From: an uncultured Chromatiaceae bacterium
Lineage (GTDB): Bacteria > Pseudomonadota > Gammaproteobacteria > Enterobacterales > Alteromonadaceae
Length of the DNA: 39,078 bases
Assembly (NCBI GenBank): GCA_946482325.1
Contig: CAMLRA010000020.1
Location: forward strand, 1-39,078
Reading direction: 5' to 3'
The notes below the pieces were generated by a model that saw nothing but the letters and a program-made list of their open reading frames with translations, was not told where the DNA came from and ran no database searches. A program made the position numbers and the translations under genes. Positions within the stretch are counted from its first letter, which is position 1, and the number at the start of each line of letters is the position of its first letter. This document shows positions 7,408-16,919 of this stretch, piece by piece.

Positions 7408-8358
7408 ATGAACCTATACCGACGCTGCTGTCTCCGTGACCTGAAGTTATTGCCTGTGGTGTTGTCTTTGCTGTTGACCGCTTGCAGTGTCAAACCGCCA
7501 GTGCAAATCAACCACCGGATTAATACCGAGCATCAGTCAGTTAATCGCAATGAACGGGTGCGGCTTTTAGTGCTGCATTACACTGCGATTAATTGGGAAC
7601 GTTCGCTGAAGGCATTGACGCAGCCCGGTGCGACCGCCGTCAGCGCGCATTATCTGATCCCGGAGAATTTTGACCCGACCTATCCGGCCGGCAAAGCACT
7701 GCAGGTGTATCAGCTAGTGCCAGAAACACAACGCGCCTGGCATGCTGGCAGCAGTCAGTGGGAAGACCGGCAGGCACTCAATGACCAGTCGATTGGTATT
7801 GAACTGGTCAATCAGGGCTGGTGTTATCAGAGAGGCACTGAATTTTCCGGCACCGCACAGGCGGACGCAGTGAACACATTGTGCCTGACACCGGATTTTG
7901 ACCCGGCGCAGCTGCAACTGTTGGCGACTTTATTAAAAGATATTCTGGCGCGTAATCCGGAGATCACACCGACCCGGGTGCTGGCGCACAGCGATATTGC
8001 GCCATCCCGTAAACAAGACCCGGGCCCGCGCTTTCCATGGCAATGGTTGGCACGTCAAGGCATTGGCGCCTGGTATGACGATGCCGTCATGCTGAAGTAT
8101 TGGCACGGATTGCGAAGCCTGCCGCCGCCCGATTTGGTGCAGCGTGCACTCAGGCGTTACGGTTACGGCATTGTGGTCAGCGGGGTTTGGGATCAACCCA
8201 GTCGCGACGTGTTGACTGCCTTTCAGCGCCATTTTGTACCAAACCATGTCAGCGGAGAAATAGACATAGAGACTGTCGCCGTGCTTTGGGCCTTGCTGGA
8301 AAAGTATTTTCCTGACAGTCTGAGCGGAAAACAAAGTCTGGCGCTGCCGTTGCAATAA
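7408..8358 (+). CDS. amiD: N-acetylmuramoyl-L-alanine amidase, AmiD type, lipoprotein with peptidoglycan-binding domain
   Basis: A 316-residue zinc amidase (Amidase_2) that cleaves the MurNAc-L-Ala bond. The signal peptide ends in LLTAC, a lipobox near residue 24, so the mature protein is a lipoprotein, probably at the outer membrane as in E. coli AmiD. Zinc and catalytic residues are recognisable: LVLHYTA, AWHAGSS, IGIELVNQG, and LAHSDIAPSRKQDPGPRFPW. The last 70 residues resemble a PG_binding_1 domain (VQRALRRYGY, then VSGVWDQPSRDVLTAFQRHF). The ATG at 7408 has GAGG six bases upstream and is preferred to the in-frame GTG at 7396. It is divergent from the D-Glu operon and is followed after 39 nt by the NhaC gene. 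Confidence 0.88.
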   Translation: MNLYRRCCLRDLKLLPVVLSLLLTACSVKPPVQINHRINTEHQSVNRNERVRLLVLHYTAINWERSLKALTQPGATAVSAHYLIPENFDPTYPAGKALQVYQLVPETQRAWHAGSSQWEDRQALNDQSIGIELVNQGWCYQRGTEFSGTAQADAVNTLCLTPDFDPAQLQLLATLLKDILARNPEITPTRVLAHSDIAPSRKQDPGPRFPWQWLARQGIGAWYDDAVMLKYWHGLRSLPPPDLVQRALRRYGYGIVVSGVWDQPSRDVLTAFQRHFVPNHVSGEIDIETVAVLWALLEKYFPDSLSGKQSLALPLQ

Positions 8359-8397
8359 GGCGCCGGACGCCATAACAAATATAAAAAGAGGTGATCT

Positions 8398-9789
8398 TTG
8401 GCAGAATGGATGACGCTCATCCCGGCATTTGTGGCTATTGCTGTGGTGTTGTGGCGTAAAGAAGTCATAGTGGCGCTGGTGTTGTCACTGTTTAGCGCTG
8501 AACTGTTGTTGCTGCTCAAAGGCGGCAGTTCTTTGGTGGGAGCTTCGGCACTTGGCGCTGTAAATACGCTGGAAGCACTGACCACAGTACTAACAGATCC
8601 GGGCAATGCCCGTTTGCTGTTGTTTGCACTGATGGTTGGCGCTTTGATGGCCTACATGCGTTATTCCGGTGGCGTGGCTGCACTGGTGACCAGTCTGGTC
8701 AATCGTGGTGTAGCCAAGACGGCGCGGCAAAGTAAATTACTGGCGTTCTGGACCGGCGTCGTCATTTTTATCGAATCGAATTTGTCGGTGTTAACCGCTG
8801 GAATTCTATCGCGCGGCTTGTTTGATAAATTCAAAATCAGCCGGGCTGAGCTGGCCTATATCATCGACAGTACCAGTGCACCGATTTGTATCCTGATTTT
8901 ACTGAACGGCTGGGGCGCTTATGTGCTGGGGCTGATTTCGCCTTATGCGCTGACCGACAATCCGGTATCAGTGTTAATGGCCACCATTCCGCTGAATTTC
9001 TATGCGATTTTTACGCTATTGCTGTTATTTTTTACCATCTGGACCGGCCGTCATCTGGCACCGATGCGCCGTGCAAACCAAGAGCTGAATAAAATTGACG
9101 GCCATGATGAGCAGGAAGTCGCGCCGACTAAAGCGCGTTTTATGCTGGTGCCGCTGCTGACGATGATTGTTGGCATGGTTGGTTTTATGCTCTGGACCGG
9201 CAATGGCGATTTATCGCAAGGCTCAGGTTCGAAATCGGTGTTGTACGCCACTACTTTGAGCTGTGTGGTGGCTTATCTGATGCTGTTTTTCAGCAAACGC
9301 TATGACCATCAACAGCTGGTCAATATCGGTTTTAAAGGTATGAGTGAACTGCTGGGGCTGGTCAGTATTTTGTTACTGGCGCTGGCTTTGGGGCAGAGCT
9401 TAAAAAATCTCGGTACCGGTTTATATATCTCCGGCGTAGTGGCGGAAACCTTACCGCTGTGGTTAATTCCAGCGATGTTATTTTTAGCCGGCGCGCTCAT
9501 TTCCTTTACCACCGGCACCTCCTGGGGCACTTTTGCCATCCTGATCCCAATTGGTATGCCGCTGGTGGTGAATCTGGGTTTACCGCCGCCGCTGGTATTG
9601 GCGGCCATTTTAGGCGGGGGCGTCTTTGGTGACCACTGCTCGCCGATTTCAGATACGACTGCCGTCAGTGCTGTGGCCGCAGGTTGTGATTTGCTGGAAC
9701 ATACCCGTACCCAGCTGCCCTACGCGCTGATTTGCGCTACGCTGGCACTGTTGGGGTATCTGCTGTGTGGTGCGCTGATGATTGGCTAA
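8398..9789 (+). CDS. NhaC-family Na+/H+ antiporter-like membrane carrier
   Basis: A 463-residue polytopic inner-membrane protein with about 11 to 12 hydrophobic segments. NhaC-family motifs are FIESNLSVLTAGILSRGL, FTTGTSWGTFAILIPI and GGGVFGDHCSPISDTTAVSA near the C-terminus. The family includes Na+/H+ antiporters and carriers that exchange metabolites such as malate and lactate against Na+. The start is the TTG at 8398, preceded by AGAGGTGA at normal distance. It probably shares a transcript with amiD and ends at a strong terminator. The setting in a peptidoglycan-recycling block makes an amino acid, dipeptide or 5-oxoproline carrier conceivable, but the sequence does not show the substrate. 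Confidence 0.8.
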   Translation: MAEWMTLIPAFVAIAVVLWRKEVIVALVLSLFSAELLLLLKGGSSLVGASALGAVNTLEALTTVLTDPGNARLLLFALMVGALMAYMRYSGGVAALVTSLVNRGVAKTARQSKLLAFWTGVVIFIESNLSVLTAGILSRGLFDKFKISRAELAYIIDSTSAPICILILLNGWGAYVLGLISPYALTDNPVSVLMATIPLNFYAIFTLLLLFFTIWTGRHLAPMRRANQELNKIDGHDEQEVAPTKARFMLVPLLTMIVGMVGFMLWTGNGDLSQGSGSKSVLYATTLSCVVAYLMLFFSKRYDHQQLVNIGFKGMSELLGLVSILLLALALGQSLKNLGTGLYISGVVAETLPLWLIPAMLFLAGALISFTTGTSWGTFAILIPIGMPLVVNLGLPPPLVLAAILGGGVFGDHCSPISDTTAVSAVAAGCDLLEHTRTQLPYALICATLALLGYLLCGALMIG

Positions 9790-9804
9790 GCCAAGCGCTG
9801 TCGC

Positions 9805-9842
9805 AAATTAAAAAAAGCAGCCGTTGGCTGCTTTTTTAATTT
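9805..9842. terminator. Intrinsic terminator after the NhaC-type gene, likely bidirectional
   Basis: The stem AAGCAGCC / GGCTGCTT has a 3-base loop, an A-run before it and a T-run after it. It lies between the converging NhaC-type and ADP-ribosylglycohydrolase genes and can stop transcription from both sides. Confidence 0.9.
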
Positions 9843-9866
9843 TCATTGTGACGCTGTGTTGTTGCT

Positions 9867-10823
9867 TCAGGCAGCGTTGGCCGGTGTCAGCTCCGTCAGT
9901 TGCTGTGCCAAAAGCTCAGCTTCTACCGGCCAGAAGGTTTCATCGCGGGGTTGTTCTACACCAGTCACTCCATCCTGTGGCCGGCAATTTTTTAAGGCGT
10001 CGCGCCATTCCTGCGGCACTTGCTCGATGCCGCCAATAGCGCCAAACACTGCCGCCACAATCACTGCGTTAGTGCCGGTGTCACCACCCAGACGGATGGT
10101 ATCGACCAAAGCCTCGCCTAAGGATTTGGCATACAGCAGCTGAAACAACAGATTTTGGAAAGCCGCCAGGGCCGGATTTTGCTGCCGAAGCTCGCTACTG
10201 CCCGGCATAAATAACGCCTGCGCAATGGCGGCACGGATTTGCGGGTCTGATTTGAGCTCCTGTGCCCAGGTCTCAACGTCCTGATACAAAGTGTCGGCAT
10301 CACTGCCACTGTCGATGGCTTTGGCCAATAACATCGCATACAAACCGCTTATTTCCTGTATCAGCACGGCATTTTGCGTCAACGCAGTATCAGCCATCGC
10401 CCAGGCGGCAATTTGTGGTAGTGAAAAATGGACCCCGAGAATACACAGTGGTGTTAATCGGGCTAACGCATTGGCGGTATAGTCGCGTTCATCCGGCCCG
10501 CCGACAATGGCGCGTTGTAATGAGGCACCCAGTGCAAAAGGTTCGGTGCTGAGCCAATACCGATAAGCAGACAACGCCTGTTCTTCCTGATAACTACGGC
10601 AATATTGCAACATTCTGGCCTGCAGCAACATCAGCTCGCCTTCTTCGGTTGGCTGCCCGGCGAGTGTGTGCCAGGGGCCACAATCCTGCAGTTGCAACAG
10701 CTCTGCTGCCGGTTTACGTCTGAGTTCAGTCGGCTGACAAAACTCAAACTGGGTGCCCAATGCATCGGCGGCCAAAGCCGCTGCCAGCGCGCCCTGCGCC
10801 CGCTGCAAAGTCGTTAAAGCCAT
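9867..10823 (-). CDS. ADP-ribosylglycohydrolase (DraG/ARH-like) family protein
   Basis: A 318-residue all-helical protein of the ADP-ribosylglycohydrolase family, whose members remove ADP-ribose from proteins or small molecules using two Mg2+ ions. Visible features are the N-terminal GALAAALAADALGTQFEF and the C-terminal GGDTGTNAVIVAAVFGAIGG. The usual metal-binding TDDT near residue 60 reads TEEG, and the second Asp of the C-terminal GDTDT reads Gly (GDTGT), so the metal site differs from the classical one. It may be altered in activity or be a subfamily variant. The start is the ATG at 10823, four bases after AGGAGG. The in-frame ATG at 10841 has no ribosome binding site. It appears monocistronic and is unrelated to its neighbours. 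Confidence 0.75.
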   Translation of the reverse strand: MALTTLQRAQGALAAALAADALGTQFEFCQPTELRRKPAAELLQLQDCGPWHTLAGQPTEEGELMLLQARMLQYCRSYQEEQALSAYRYWLSTEPFALGASLQRAIVGGPDERDYTANALARLTPLCILGVHFSLPQIAAWAMADTALTQNAVLIQEISGLYAMLLAKAIDSGSDADTLYQDVETWAQELKSDPQIRAAIAQALFMPGSSELRQQNPALAAFQNLLFQLLYAKSLGEALVDTIRLGGDTGTNAVIVAAVFGAIGGIEQVPQEWRDALKNCRPQDGVTGVEQPRDETFWPVEAELLAQQLTELTPANAA

Positions 10824-10960
10824 GACACCTCCTGTATGCAATAAATCTGATGCACAGTCTGCAGGCTGAGCCTGTACATTGCAAGCTTCTGATTTTACAA
10901 AAGTCCCTGTTGACAGGGCTTAGCGCGCATTTGTTACCGTTGACTGCTTAAATAACCGAC

Positions 10961-10987
10961 AAAAAAGCCAACCCAAAGGTTGGCTTA
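10961..10987 (-). terminator. Intrinsic terminator of ppsA
   Basis: On the minus strand AGCCAACC and GGTTGGCT pair around a 4-base loop and are followed by six T. It begins about 30 bases after the ppsA stop. Confidence 0.88.
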
Positions 10988-11015
10988 AAGATGAGCCGAA
11001 AGTTCAGCTGGCTTT

Positions 11016-13391
11016 TCAGCCGCCGTATTTCTCAGCCAGATACAACCAGGTTTCCAACACTGTATCCGGATTCAGCGACACCGAATCGATGCCTTGGTCC
11101 ATCAGCCAGGCTGCGAAATCTTCATGATCCGACGGTCCCTGGCCACAGATCCCGACGTATTTGCCTTTGGCTTTGGCGGTAGAAATCGCCATCGACAACA
11201 GCTTTTTAATCGCTGGGTTGCGCTCGTCAAACAGATGCGCAATTAAGCCAGAATCACGGTCCAGACCCAAAGTCAGCTGGGTTAAGTCGTTCGAGCCAAT
11301 TGAAAAACCGTCGAAGAATTCAAGGAATTCCTCCGCCAGCAGGCAGTTTGACGGCAACTCACACATCATAATGACTTTGAGGCCATTTTCGCCGCGTTTT
11401 AAGCCTTGTTCTGCCAACAAACCAATCACCGCTTCGGCTTCACTTAAAGTACGTACGAATGGGATCATGATCTCAACATTGGTCAGGCCCATGTCATTGC
11501 GCACGCGTTTTAACGCTTCACACTCCAGGGCAAAACAGTCGCGGAAATCTTCCGAGATATAGCGCGACGCACCACGGAAACCGATCATCGGGTTTTCTTC
11601 ATGTGGTTCGTACTGACGACCGCCGACCAGGTTCGCGTATTCGTTCGATTTAAAATCGGACATCCGTACTATCACGCGTTCCGGCGCAAAAGCTGCGGCC
11701 AACGTGGAGATACCCTCGGTCAGTTTGGCGACATAAAATTCCACCGGCGAGGCATAACCGGCCATCATTTCATCGATTTGGGCTTTGACATCCGCCGGTT
11801 GCACACTGTAGTTCAGCAGTGCTTTGGGATGTACCCCAATCATCCGGTTGATAATAAATTCCAGACGTGCCAGGCCAATACCGGCGTGTGGCAGTTTGGC
11901 AAAACCAAACGCACGTTCCGGGTTACCGACGTTCATCATGATTTTCATCTTCAGCGCCGGCATGCTGTCGACGCGCGACGTCACAACGTTAAACGGCAGA
12001 ATGGCGTCGTAAACATAACCGGTATCACCTTCGGCACAGGACACTGTAACTTGCTGACCGTTTTTGACTTTTTCTGTCGCATCACCACAACCTACCACTG
12101 CTGGAATGCCCAGCTCACGCGCAATAATCGCAGCGTGACAAGTGCGGCCACCACGGTTGGTGACAATGGCAGAAGCGCGTTTCATGATCGGTTCCCAGTC
12201 TGGGTCTGTCATGTCGGTAATCAGCACATCACCCGGCTGGATTTGGTCCATGTCGGCGATGCTGGCCAGCACTTTTGCCGTGCCTGAACCGATTTTATGA
12301 CCAATCGCACGGCCTTCAGTGACCACCGCGGCGCTGCCCTGTAACTGATAACGCTCCATCGAATTACTGTCTTCGCGCGAACGCACTGTTTCAGGACGAG
12401 CCTGGACAATATACAGCTTGCCGTCGATACCATCTTTTGCCCACTCGATATCCATCGGCCGGCCATAGTGTTTTTCGATGATAATGGCCTGACGGGCTAA
12501 CTCTTCCACTTCGGCATCAGTGATGGAGAACTGACGGCGTTTTTCGGCGGCGACATCTTCAATCCGTACTTGTTTGCCGTGGCTGTGTTCGCCGGAGTAC
12601 ACCATCTGCACCAGCTTACTGCCTAAGGTGCGGCGTACGACCGCAGGGCGGCCGGCGCTGACCGTTGGTTTATGTACATAAAATTCGTCCGGGTTGACAG
12701 CGCCCTGCACCACCATTTCGCCAAGACCAAAGCTGGACGTGATAAACACCACATCTTCAAAACCAGATTCGGTATCAATAGAGAACATGACGCCGCTGGA
12801 AGCGCAATCTGAGCGCACCATACGCTGCACACCAGCGGATAACGCCACACCGCGGTGGTCGTAGCCCTGGTGCACGCGATAAGAAATAGCGCGGTCGTTG
12901 AATAATGAGGCAAATACGTGTTTGATGGCTTCAATGACATGCTCGTAGCCACGCACGTTCAGAAAGGTTTCCTGCTGACCGGCGAAAGACGCATCCGGCA
13001 TATCTTCAGCTGTGGCGCTGGAGCGCACCGCGAAGGACGCATCGTTGCCCATACCGGCACAGAGCTCATCAAAAGCCTGACGGATGGCGGTTTCAAACTC
13101 AGGTTGGAATGGCGTGTCGATCACCCATTGCCGGATTTGCGCACCGGCTTTAGCCAGCGCCGTGACATCGTCAACATCCAGGCCGTCGAGCAGCTGATAA
13201 ATCCGCTCGTTCACACCGCTTTGCTCAAGGAATTGGTTAAAGGCTTCGGCGGTGGTGGCAAAGCCACCCGGTACTTGCACACCGACGCCAGAGAGGTTAC
13301 TGATCATCTCACCCAAAGAGGCATTTTTGCCTCCAACCCGCGGGACATCGTGCATGCCCAAATCCTGATACCAAACAACGAATTCTTGCAC
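11016..13391 (-). CDS. ppsA: Phosphoenolpyruvate synthase
   Basis: A 791-residue full-length PEP synthase, which converts pyruvate and ATP to PEP, AMP and phosphate for gluconeogenesis. The N-terminal nucleotide-binding domain starts with [10 protein letters not shown]. The swivelling domain holds the phosphorylated His in [21 protein letters not shown]. The TIM-barrel pyruvate domain ends with [18 protein letters not shown] and [15 protein letters not shown], which contains the catalytic Cys. The start is a GTG at 13391 with GGAG seven bases upstream. It is divergent from its regulator ppsR and has its own terminator. The neighbouring DAHP synthase uses PEP. Confidence 0.97.
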   Translation of the reverse strand: MQEFVVWYQDLGMHDVPRVGGKNASLGEMISNLSGVGVQVPGGFATTAEAFNQFLEQSGVNERIYQLLDGLDVDDVTALAKAGAQIRQWVIDTPFQPEFETAIRQAFDELCAGMGNDASFAVRSSATAEDMPDASFAGQQETFLNVRGYEHVIEAIKHVFASLFNDRAISYRVHQGYDHRGVALSAGVQRMVRSDCASSGVMFSIDTESGFEDVVFITSSFGLGEMVVQGAVNPDEFYVHKPTVSAGRPAVVRRTLGSKLVQMVYSGEHSHGKQVRIEDVAAEKRRQFSITDAEVEELARQAIIIEKHYGRPMDIEWAKDGIDGKLYIVQARPETVRSREDSNSMERYQLQGSAAVVTEGRAIGHKIGSGTAKVLASIADMDQIQPGDVLITDMTDPDWEPIMKRASAIVTNRGGRTCHAAIIARELGIPAVVGCGDATEKVKNGQQVTVSCAEGDTGYVYDAILPFNVVTSRVDSMPALKMKIMMNVGNPERAFGFAKLPHAGIGLARLEFIINRMIGVHPKALLNYSVQPADVKAQIDEMMAGYASPVEFYVAKLTEGISTLAAAFAPERVIVRMSDFKSNEYANLVGGRQYEPHEENPMIGFRGASRYISEDFRDCFALECEALKRVRNDMGLTNVEIMIPFVRTLSEAEAVIGLLAEQGLKRGENGLKVIMMCELPSNCLLAEEFLEFFDGFSIGSNDLTQLTLGLDRDSGLIAHLFDERNPAIKKLLSMAISTAKAKGKYVGICGQGPSDHEDFAAWLMDQGIDSVSLNPDTVLETWLYLAEKYGG

Positions 13392-13529
13392 AGTATGTCT
13401 CCAATTTTTGTTGCATGTTATGTAAGCTTACAGCGGCAGACACGTAAGCAAAATAATTCTACACTGCTGGCCGTCTAAATTAAAATGCTAATTTTTAATG
13501 AAAATTTATAACAACAAATGAGGTTTCTG

Positions 13530-14339
13530 ATGCGTACAGCCTTTTATATTTCTGATGGTACGGGTATTACGTCCGAAGTGTTCGGACACGCTTTGCTGTC
13601 GCTGTTTGAAGCTGAATTCGACCATGTCACTATCCCATTTGTCGAAACTCCGCTGAAAGCCGAACAAGCCAAGCAACGGATTAACGATCGTTATAAAACA
13701 ACCGGAGTGCGGCCTCTGGTATTCCAGACTTTTGTTGACGAACAACTACGCGCCATTATTAACAGCTCAGAAGGCGTCTGTTACGACTTCCTGAATGCCT
13801 TCGTAGAACCGATGCAAAAAGAACTGGGTATTCCGGCAAAACCGAAAACCCACCGCACCCACAGCATTCATGAAAAAACTTATGACTACCGGATCGACGC
13901 GGTGAACTACGCCCTGGCCAATGACGATGGTGCCAACCTGAAAGATTACGCTAAGGCCGATATCATCTTAGTCGGCGTCAGCCGTAGCGGCAAAACGCCG
14001 ACGTCGCTCTATCTGGCCCTACAGTACGGCATCAAAGCCACCAATTATCCGTTTGTCGAAGAAGATATGGATTCTTTGCATTTGCCGGCAGCACTCAAGC
14101 CACATCGCAATAAGCTGTTTGGCCTGACCATCACGCCGGAGCGGTTAAGCCAGATTCGTGAGCAGCGCCGGCCCAACAGCCGTTATTCGTCGCTGCGTCA
14201 ATGCAAACTGGAACTGGATGAAGTGGAAAATCTGTATCACAAAGAGCGGATCCCGTATTTGAACTCCACTACTTTGTCGATTGAAGAGATCAGCGCCAAA
14301 ATCATGGCAGAAACCGGCTTAAAACGGCAAAAATACTAG
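13530..14339 (+). CDS. ppsR: Phosphoenolpyruvate synthase regulatory protein (DUF299 kinase/pyrophosphorylase)
   Basis: A 269-residue DUF299 protein (E. coli YdiA type). It uses ADP to phosphorylate a Thr beside the PEP synthase catalytic His and removes that phosphate with inorganic phosphate, switching PpsA off and on. FYISDGTGIT opens the protein and the P-loop is GVSRSGKTPTS (about residues 151-161). AFVEPMQKELG and RPNSRYSSLRQC are also family segments. I prefer the ATG at 13530, which has GAGG six bases upstream, over the in-frame ATG at 13518, which itself contains that site. The divergent ppsA partner confirms the assignment. Confidence 0.95.
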   Translation: MRTAFYISDGTGITSEVFGHALLSLFEAEFDHVTIPFVETPLKAEQAKQRINDRYKTTGVRPLVFQTFVDEQLRAIINSSEGVCYDFLNAFVEPMQKELGIPAKPKTHRTHSIHEKTYDYRIDAVNYALANDDGANLKDYAKADIILVGVSRSGKTPTSLYLALQYGIKATNYPFVEEDMDSLHLPAALKPHRNKLFGLTITPERLSQIREQRRPNSRYSSLRQCKLELDEVENLYHKERIPYLNSTTLSIEEISAKIMAETGLKRQKY

Positions 14340-14354
14340 TGATTTGCCAAACCG

Positions 14355-15410
14355 TCAGCCGAGCTGTAATTGTCGGCAAAGCATGGCGGGATCCGCGCTG
14401 AAAGTTGGTTCTTGTTGTTTTTGATGCACCAGGTCAACAATGGCTTGATTGACCGGCGTGGTGATGGCGTATTGTTTAGCGAGCTGCACCACGGCACCAT
14501 TTAAAAAGGCAATTTCTGTACGACGCCCACTGCTGAGATCAGCCGACATCGACAGTCGGGCTTGCGGGTCTATCCGCAGCATCTTGGCGGCCACCCGGCG
14601 GAACAGCCAGTCCGGCAGCCGCAAAACCAAAGGCAATAACGCCGGTTTTAACGCGGTAAATTGCATTGGCGTGACTTGTTCACAAGCACAAACCGCCAGC
14701 CATTCCCGCATCGCGGCTGCGAGTAACAGCCGCCAGTGCCGGTTCAGTAACTGCGCCCGTAGCGGCAAACCTGACACAGCATTTAACGCATTATTCAGAT
14801 TCAGCAGTAGTTTGCCGAATTCCGCCGCTCTCATCTCAGCAACAGCCTGCACATCAAGGCCGCGGCTATAAAACACCTGCTGCAGATATTGCACTACTGC
14901 CGTATCCACCGCAGGCCACAGCAAATTACCGCTGCTGCTTTGCAAAAACTGGCCCGGCGCCGGACTCACCACATTAAACGGCACTATGGCGCGCAGCACC
15001 GGGTTATGTAGCTGGGATTGGATGATGTCGGTGATGCCGATGCCGTTTTGCAGCGCAATGACCGGTACATCCGGGCGTAAATGCGGTTTAATTTGCTGTA
15101 GCAGCGAACTGAGCGCAGTGGCTTTGGCGGTGATCAACACCACATCGGCTTCAATCAGACTGACAAAAGAGGTGTAAAACGCGACAGCGGAGACACTGGC
15201 CTGATAGTGTTCTGTGCCCTGTTGCCAGCGCGCAGTTAGTCCATGTGCCGCCAGTTCCAGTCCCATATACTCGCGGCCGAACAACATCACTTCCAAATCA
15301 GCGTCTTGCGCCAGGATCGCACCTAAAAAACAACCGATGCTGCCTGCTCCGACAATGCCCACCCGGTACTTGCGCCCACTGGTTTGCACTTTACTTTGCA
15401 GGTCCTGCAT
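14355..15410 (-). CDS. panE: 2-dehydropantoate 2-reductase family (ketopantoate reductase)
   Basis: A 351-residue PanE/ApbA-family dehydrogenase. The N-terminal Rossmann fold has GIVGAGSIGCFLGAILA (about residues 18-34). VITAKATALSSLL, IALQNGIGI and EFGKLLLNLNNALNAVSGLP match the family, including the catalytic Lys in the last segment. The reference reaction is NADPH reduction of ketopantoate to pantoate in coenzyme A synthesis. At 351 residues it is longer than E. coli PanE (303), and several paralogous clades have other or unknown substrates, so the substrate is tentative. It starts 16 nt after the DAHP synthase stop, with AAGGA upstream, and the two form an operon. Confidence 0.75.
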   Translation of the reverse strand: MQDLQSKVQTSGRKYRVGIVGAGSIGCFLGAILAQDADLEVMLFGREYMGLELAAHGLTARWQQGTEHYQASVSAVAFYTSFVSLIEADVVLITAKATALSSLLQQIKPHLRPDVPVIALQNGIGITDIIQSQLHNPVLRAIVPFNVVSPAPGQFLQSSSGNLLWPAVDTAVVQYLQQVFYSRGLDVQAVAEMRAAEFGKLLLNLNNALNAVSGLPLRAQLLNRHWRLLLAAAMREWLAVCACEQVTPMQFTALKPALLPLVLRLPDWLFRRVAAKMLRIDPQARLSMSADLSSGRRTEIAFLNGAVVQLAKQYAITTPVNQAIVDLVHQKQQEPTFSADPAMLCRQLQLG

Positions 15411-15426
15411 CGGCTGTCCTTGGCGG

Positions 15427-16776
15427 TTATTTACGCACGTTTCGAAGCGTATCTGCGATCAAAAACGCCAGTTCCAATACCTGATCGGCATTTAAGCGCG
15501 GGTCACACTGAGTGAAATAGCGCTGACTTAAATCGTTTTCTGATAAGCCATAAGCGCCGCCGGTACATTCAGTGACATGTTCACCGGTCATTTCCAGATG
15601 GATACCACCGGCATGCGAACCTTCGGCCTGATGCACCGCAAAGAAGTTGCGGATCTCTCGCAAAATAGCTTCAAAATCACGGGTTTTGTAGTCGTTGCTG
15701 GCTTTGACTGTGTTGCCATGCATCGGATCTGAGCTCCAGACCACTTTACGGCCTTCACGCTGCACCCGGCGCACTAAGGCTGGCAGTTTATCGGCAAGTT
15801 TATCAGCGCCCATCCGTGTGATCAGCGTCAGCCGGCCCGGGATATTGTCCGGGTTCAGCTTATCGATTAAACGGATCAGATCCAGCTCATCCATACCAGG
15901 GCCAATCTTGACGCCGATCGGGTTATGGATGCCGCGGAAAAATTCGATATGCGCATGGTCCAGTTGCCGCGTACGCTCGCCAATCCACACCATATGTGCC
16001 GAGCAGTCGTACCACAGCCCGGTAAGCGAATCACGCCGCGTCAGCGCCTCTTCGTAATTGAGCAGCAAAGCTTCATGCGAGGTATACAACGTGGTTTCGC
16101 GGATAGATGGCGACGTTTGAGCGCTGATGCCGCAAATTTCCATAAAACGCAGCGCTTCCTGAATCCGCTGGGCGATATCCTGGTAACGGCCTTTCAGTGG
16201 ATTGCTTTCGACAAAGCCCATATTCCAGCGGCTGACCTGATGCAGGTCGGCCAGGCCACCCTGGGCAAAAGCCCGTAACAGGTTCAGCGTCGCTGCACTG
16301 TGATGATAAGCCGTCATCAGCCGGTTCGGATCTGGCTGACGCGCAGCTTCAGTGAATTCAAAACTATTGACGATATCGCCGCGATAACTTGGCAGGCTGA
16401 TGCCATCGATAGTCTCTAAATCGCTCGAGCGTGGCTTGGCATATTGGCCGGCCATGCGGGCAACTTTGACGACAGGGCAGCTACCGGCGAAAGTCAGCAC
16501 CACAGCCATCTGCAGCAGGACTTTAAAAGTGTCGCGGATCTTCGGCGCATTAAAGTTGCTAAAGCTTTCCGCACAATCGCCACCCTGCAATAAAAACGCA
16601 TTGCCCTCGGCCACCTGGCCGAGCTGACTAAACAGATCACGGGTTTCCTGAGCAAAAACCAGCGGCGGATATTTGTGCAGCTGCTGCTCTACCGAGGCTA
16701 ATAAAGCCTGATCTTCATAATGGGGTTGCTGTTGGATCGGAAATGCTCGCCAGCTTTGAGGCGTCCAGGTAGTCAC
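15427..16776 (-). CDS. Class II 3-deoxy-7-phosphoheptulonate (DAHP) synthase
   Basis: A 449-residue plant/Mycobacterium-type (class II) DAHP synthase, which condenses PEP and erythrose 4-phosphate in the first step of the shikimate pathway. Family segments include [49 protein letters not shown] and WSSDPMHGN. It has no resemblance to the E. coli AroF/G/H class I enzymes. The start is a GTG at 16776 with AGGA eight bases upstream. No attenuator is obvious in the 143-bp upstream region. Its nearness to ppsA, which makes the substrate PEP, may be functional. Confidence 0.93.
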   Translation of the reverse strand: MTTWTPQSWRAFPIQQQPHYEDQALLASVEQQLHKYPPLVFAQETRDLFSQLGQVAEGNAFLLQGGDCAESFSNFNAPKIRDTFKVLLQMAVVLTFAGSCPVVKVARMAGQYAKPRSSDLETIDGISLPSYRGDIVNSFEFTEAARQPDPNRLMTAYHHSAATLNLLRAFAQGGLADLHQVSRWNMGFVESNPLKGRYQDIAQRIQEALRFMEICGISAQTSPSIRETTLYTSHEALLLNYEEALTRRDSLTGLWYDCSAHMVWIGERTRQLDHAHIEFFRGIHNPIGVKIGPGMDELDLIRLIDKLNPDNIPGRLTLITRMGADKLADKLPALVRRVQREGRKVVWSSDPMHGNTVKASNDYKTRDFEAILREIRNFFAVHQAEGSHAGGIHLEMTGEHVTECTGGAYGLSENDLSQRYFTQCDPRLNADQVLELAFLIADTLRNVRK

Positions 16777-16919
16777 TTTAAAATTCCTATGTCAGGTGTT
16801 TGTGGATGAAAATTCGCTTGGGTTATGGCTCCACCGCACAAGGTAAAGGCACTGGCGGCGAAATTCAACGCTTAAACCGGATAAATTTCAATCTGGACGT
16901 ATAAACGGCTATTTAATGG

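Noticed and set aside
10901..10922. CCCTG/CAGGG hairpin between the ADP-ribosylglycohydrolase gene and ppsA
   Set aside because: The stem is only 5 to 7 bp with no T-run, and the ppsA terminator is already explained by 10961-10987.
11601..12287. 228-codon plus-strand open frame inside ppsA
   Set aside because: It is antisense to ppsA, has no ribosome binding site or family similarity, and its composition reflects the codon bias of ppsA.
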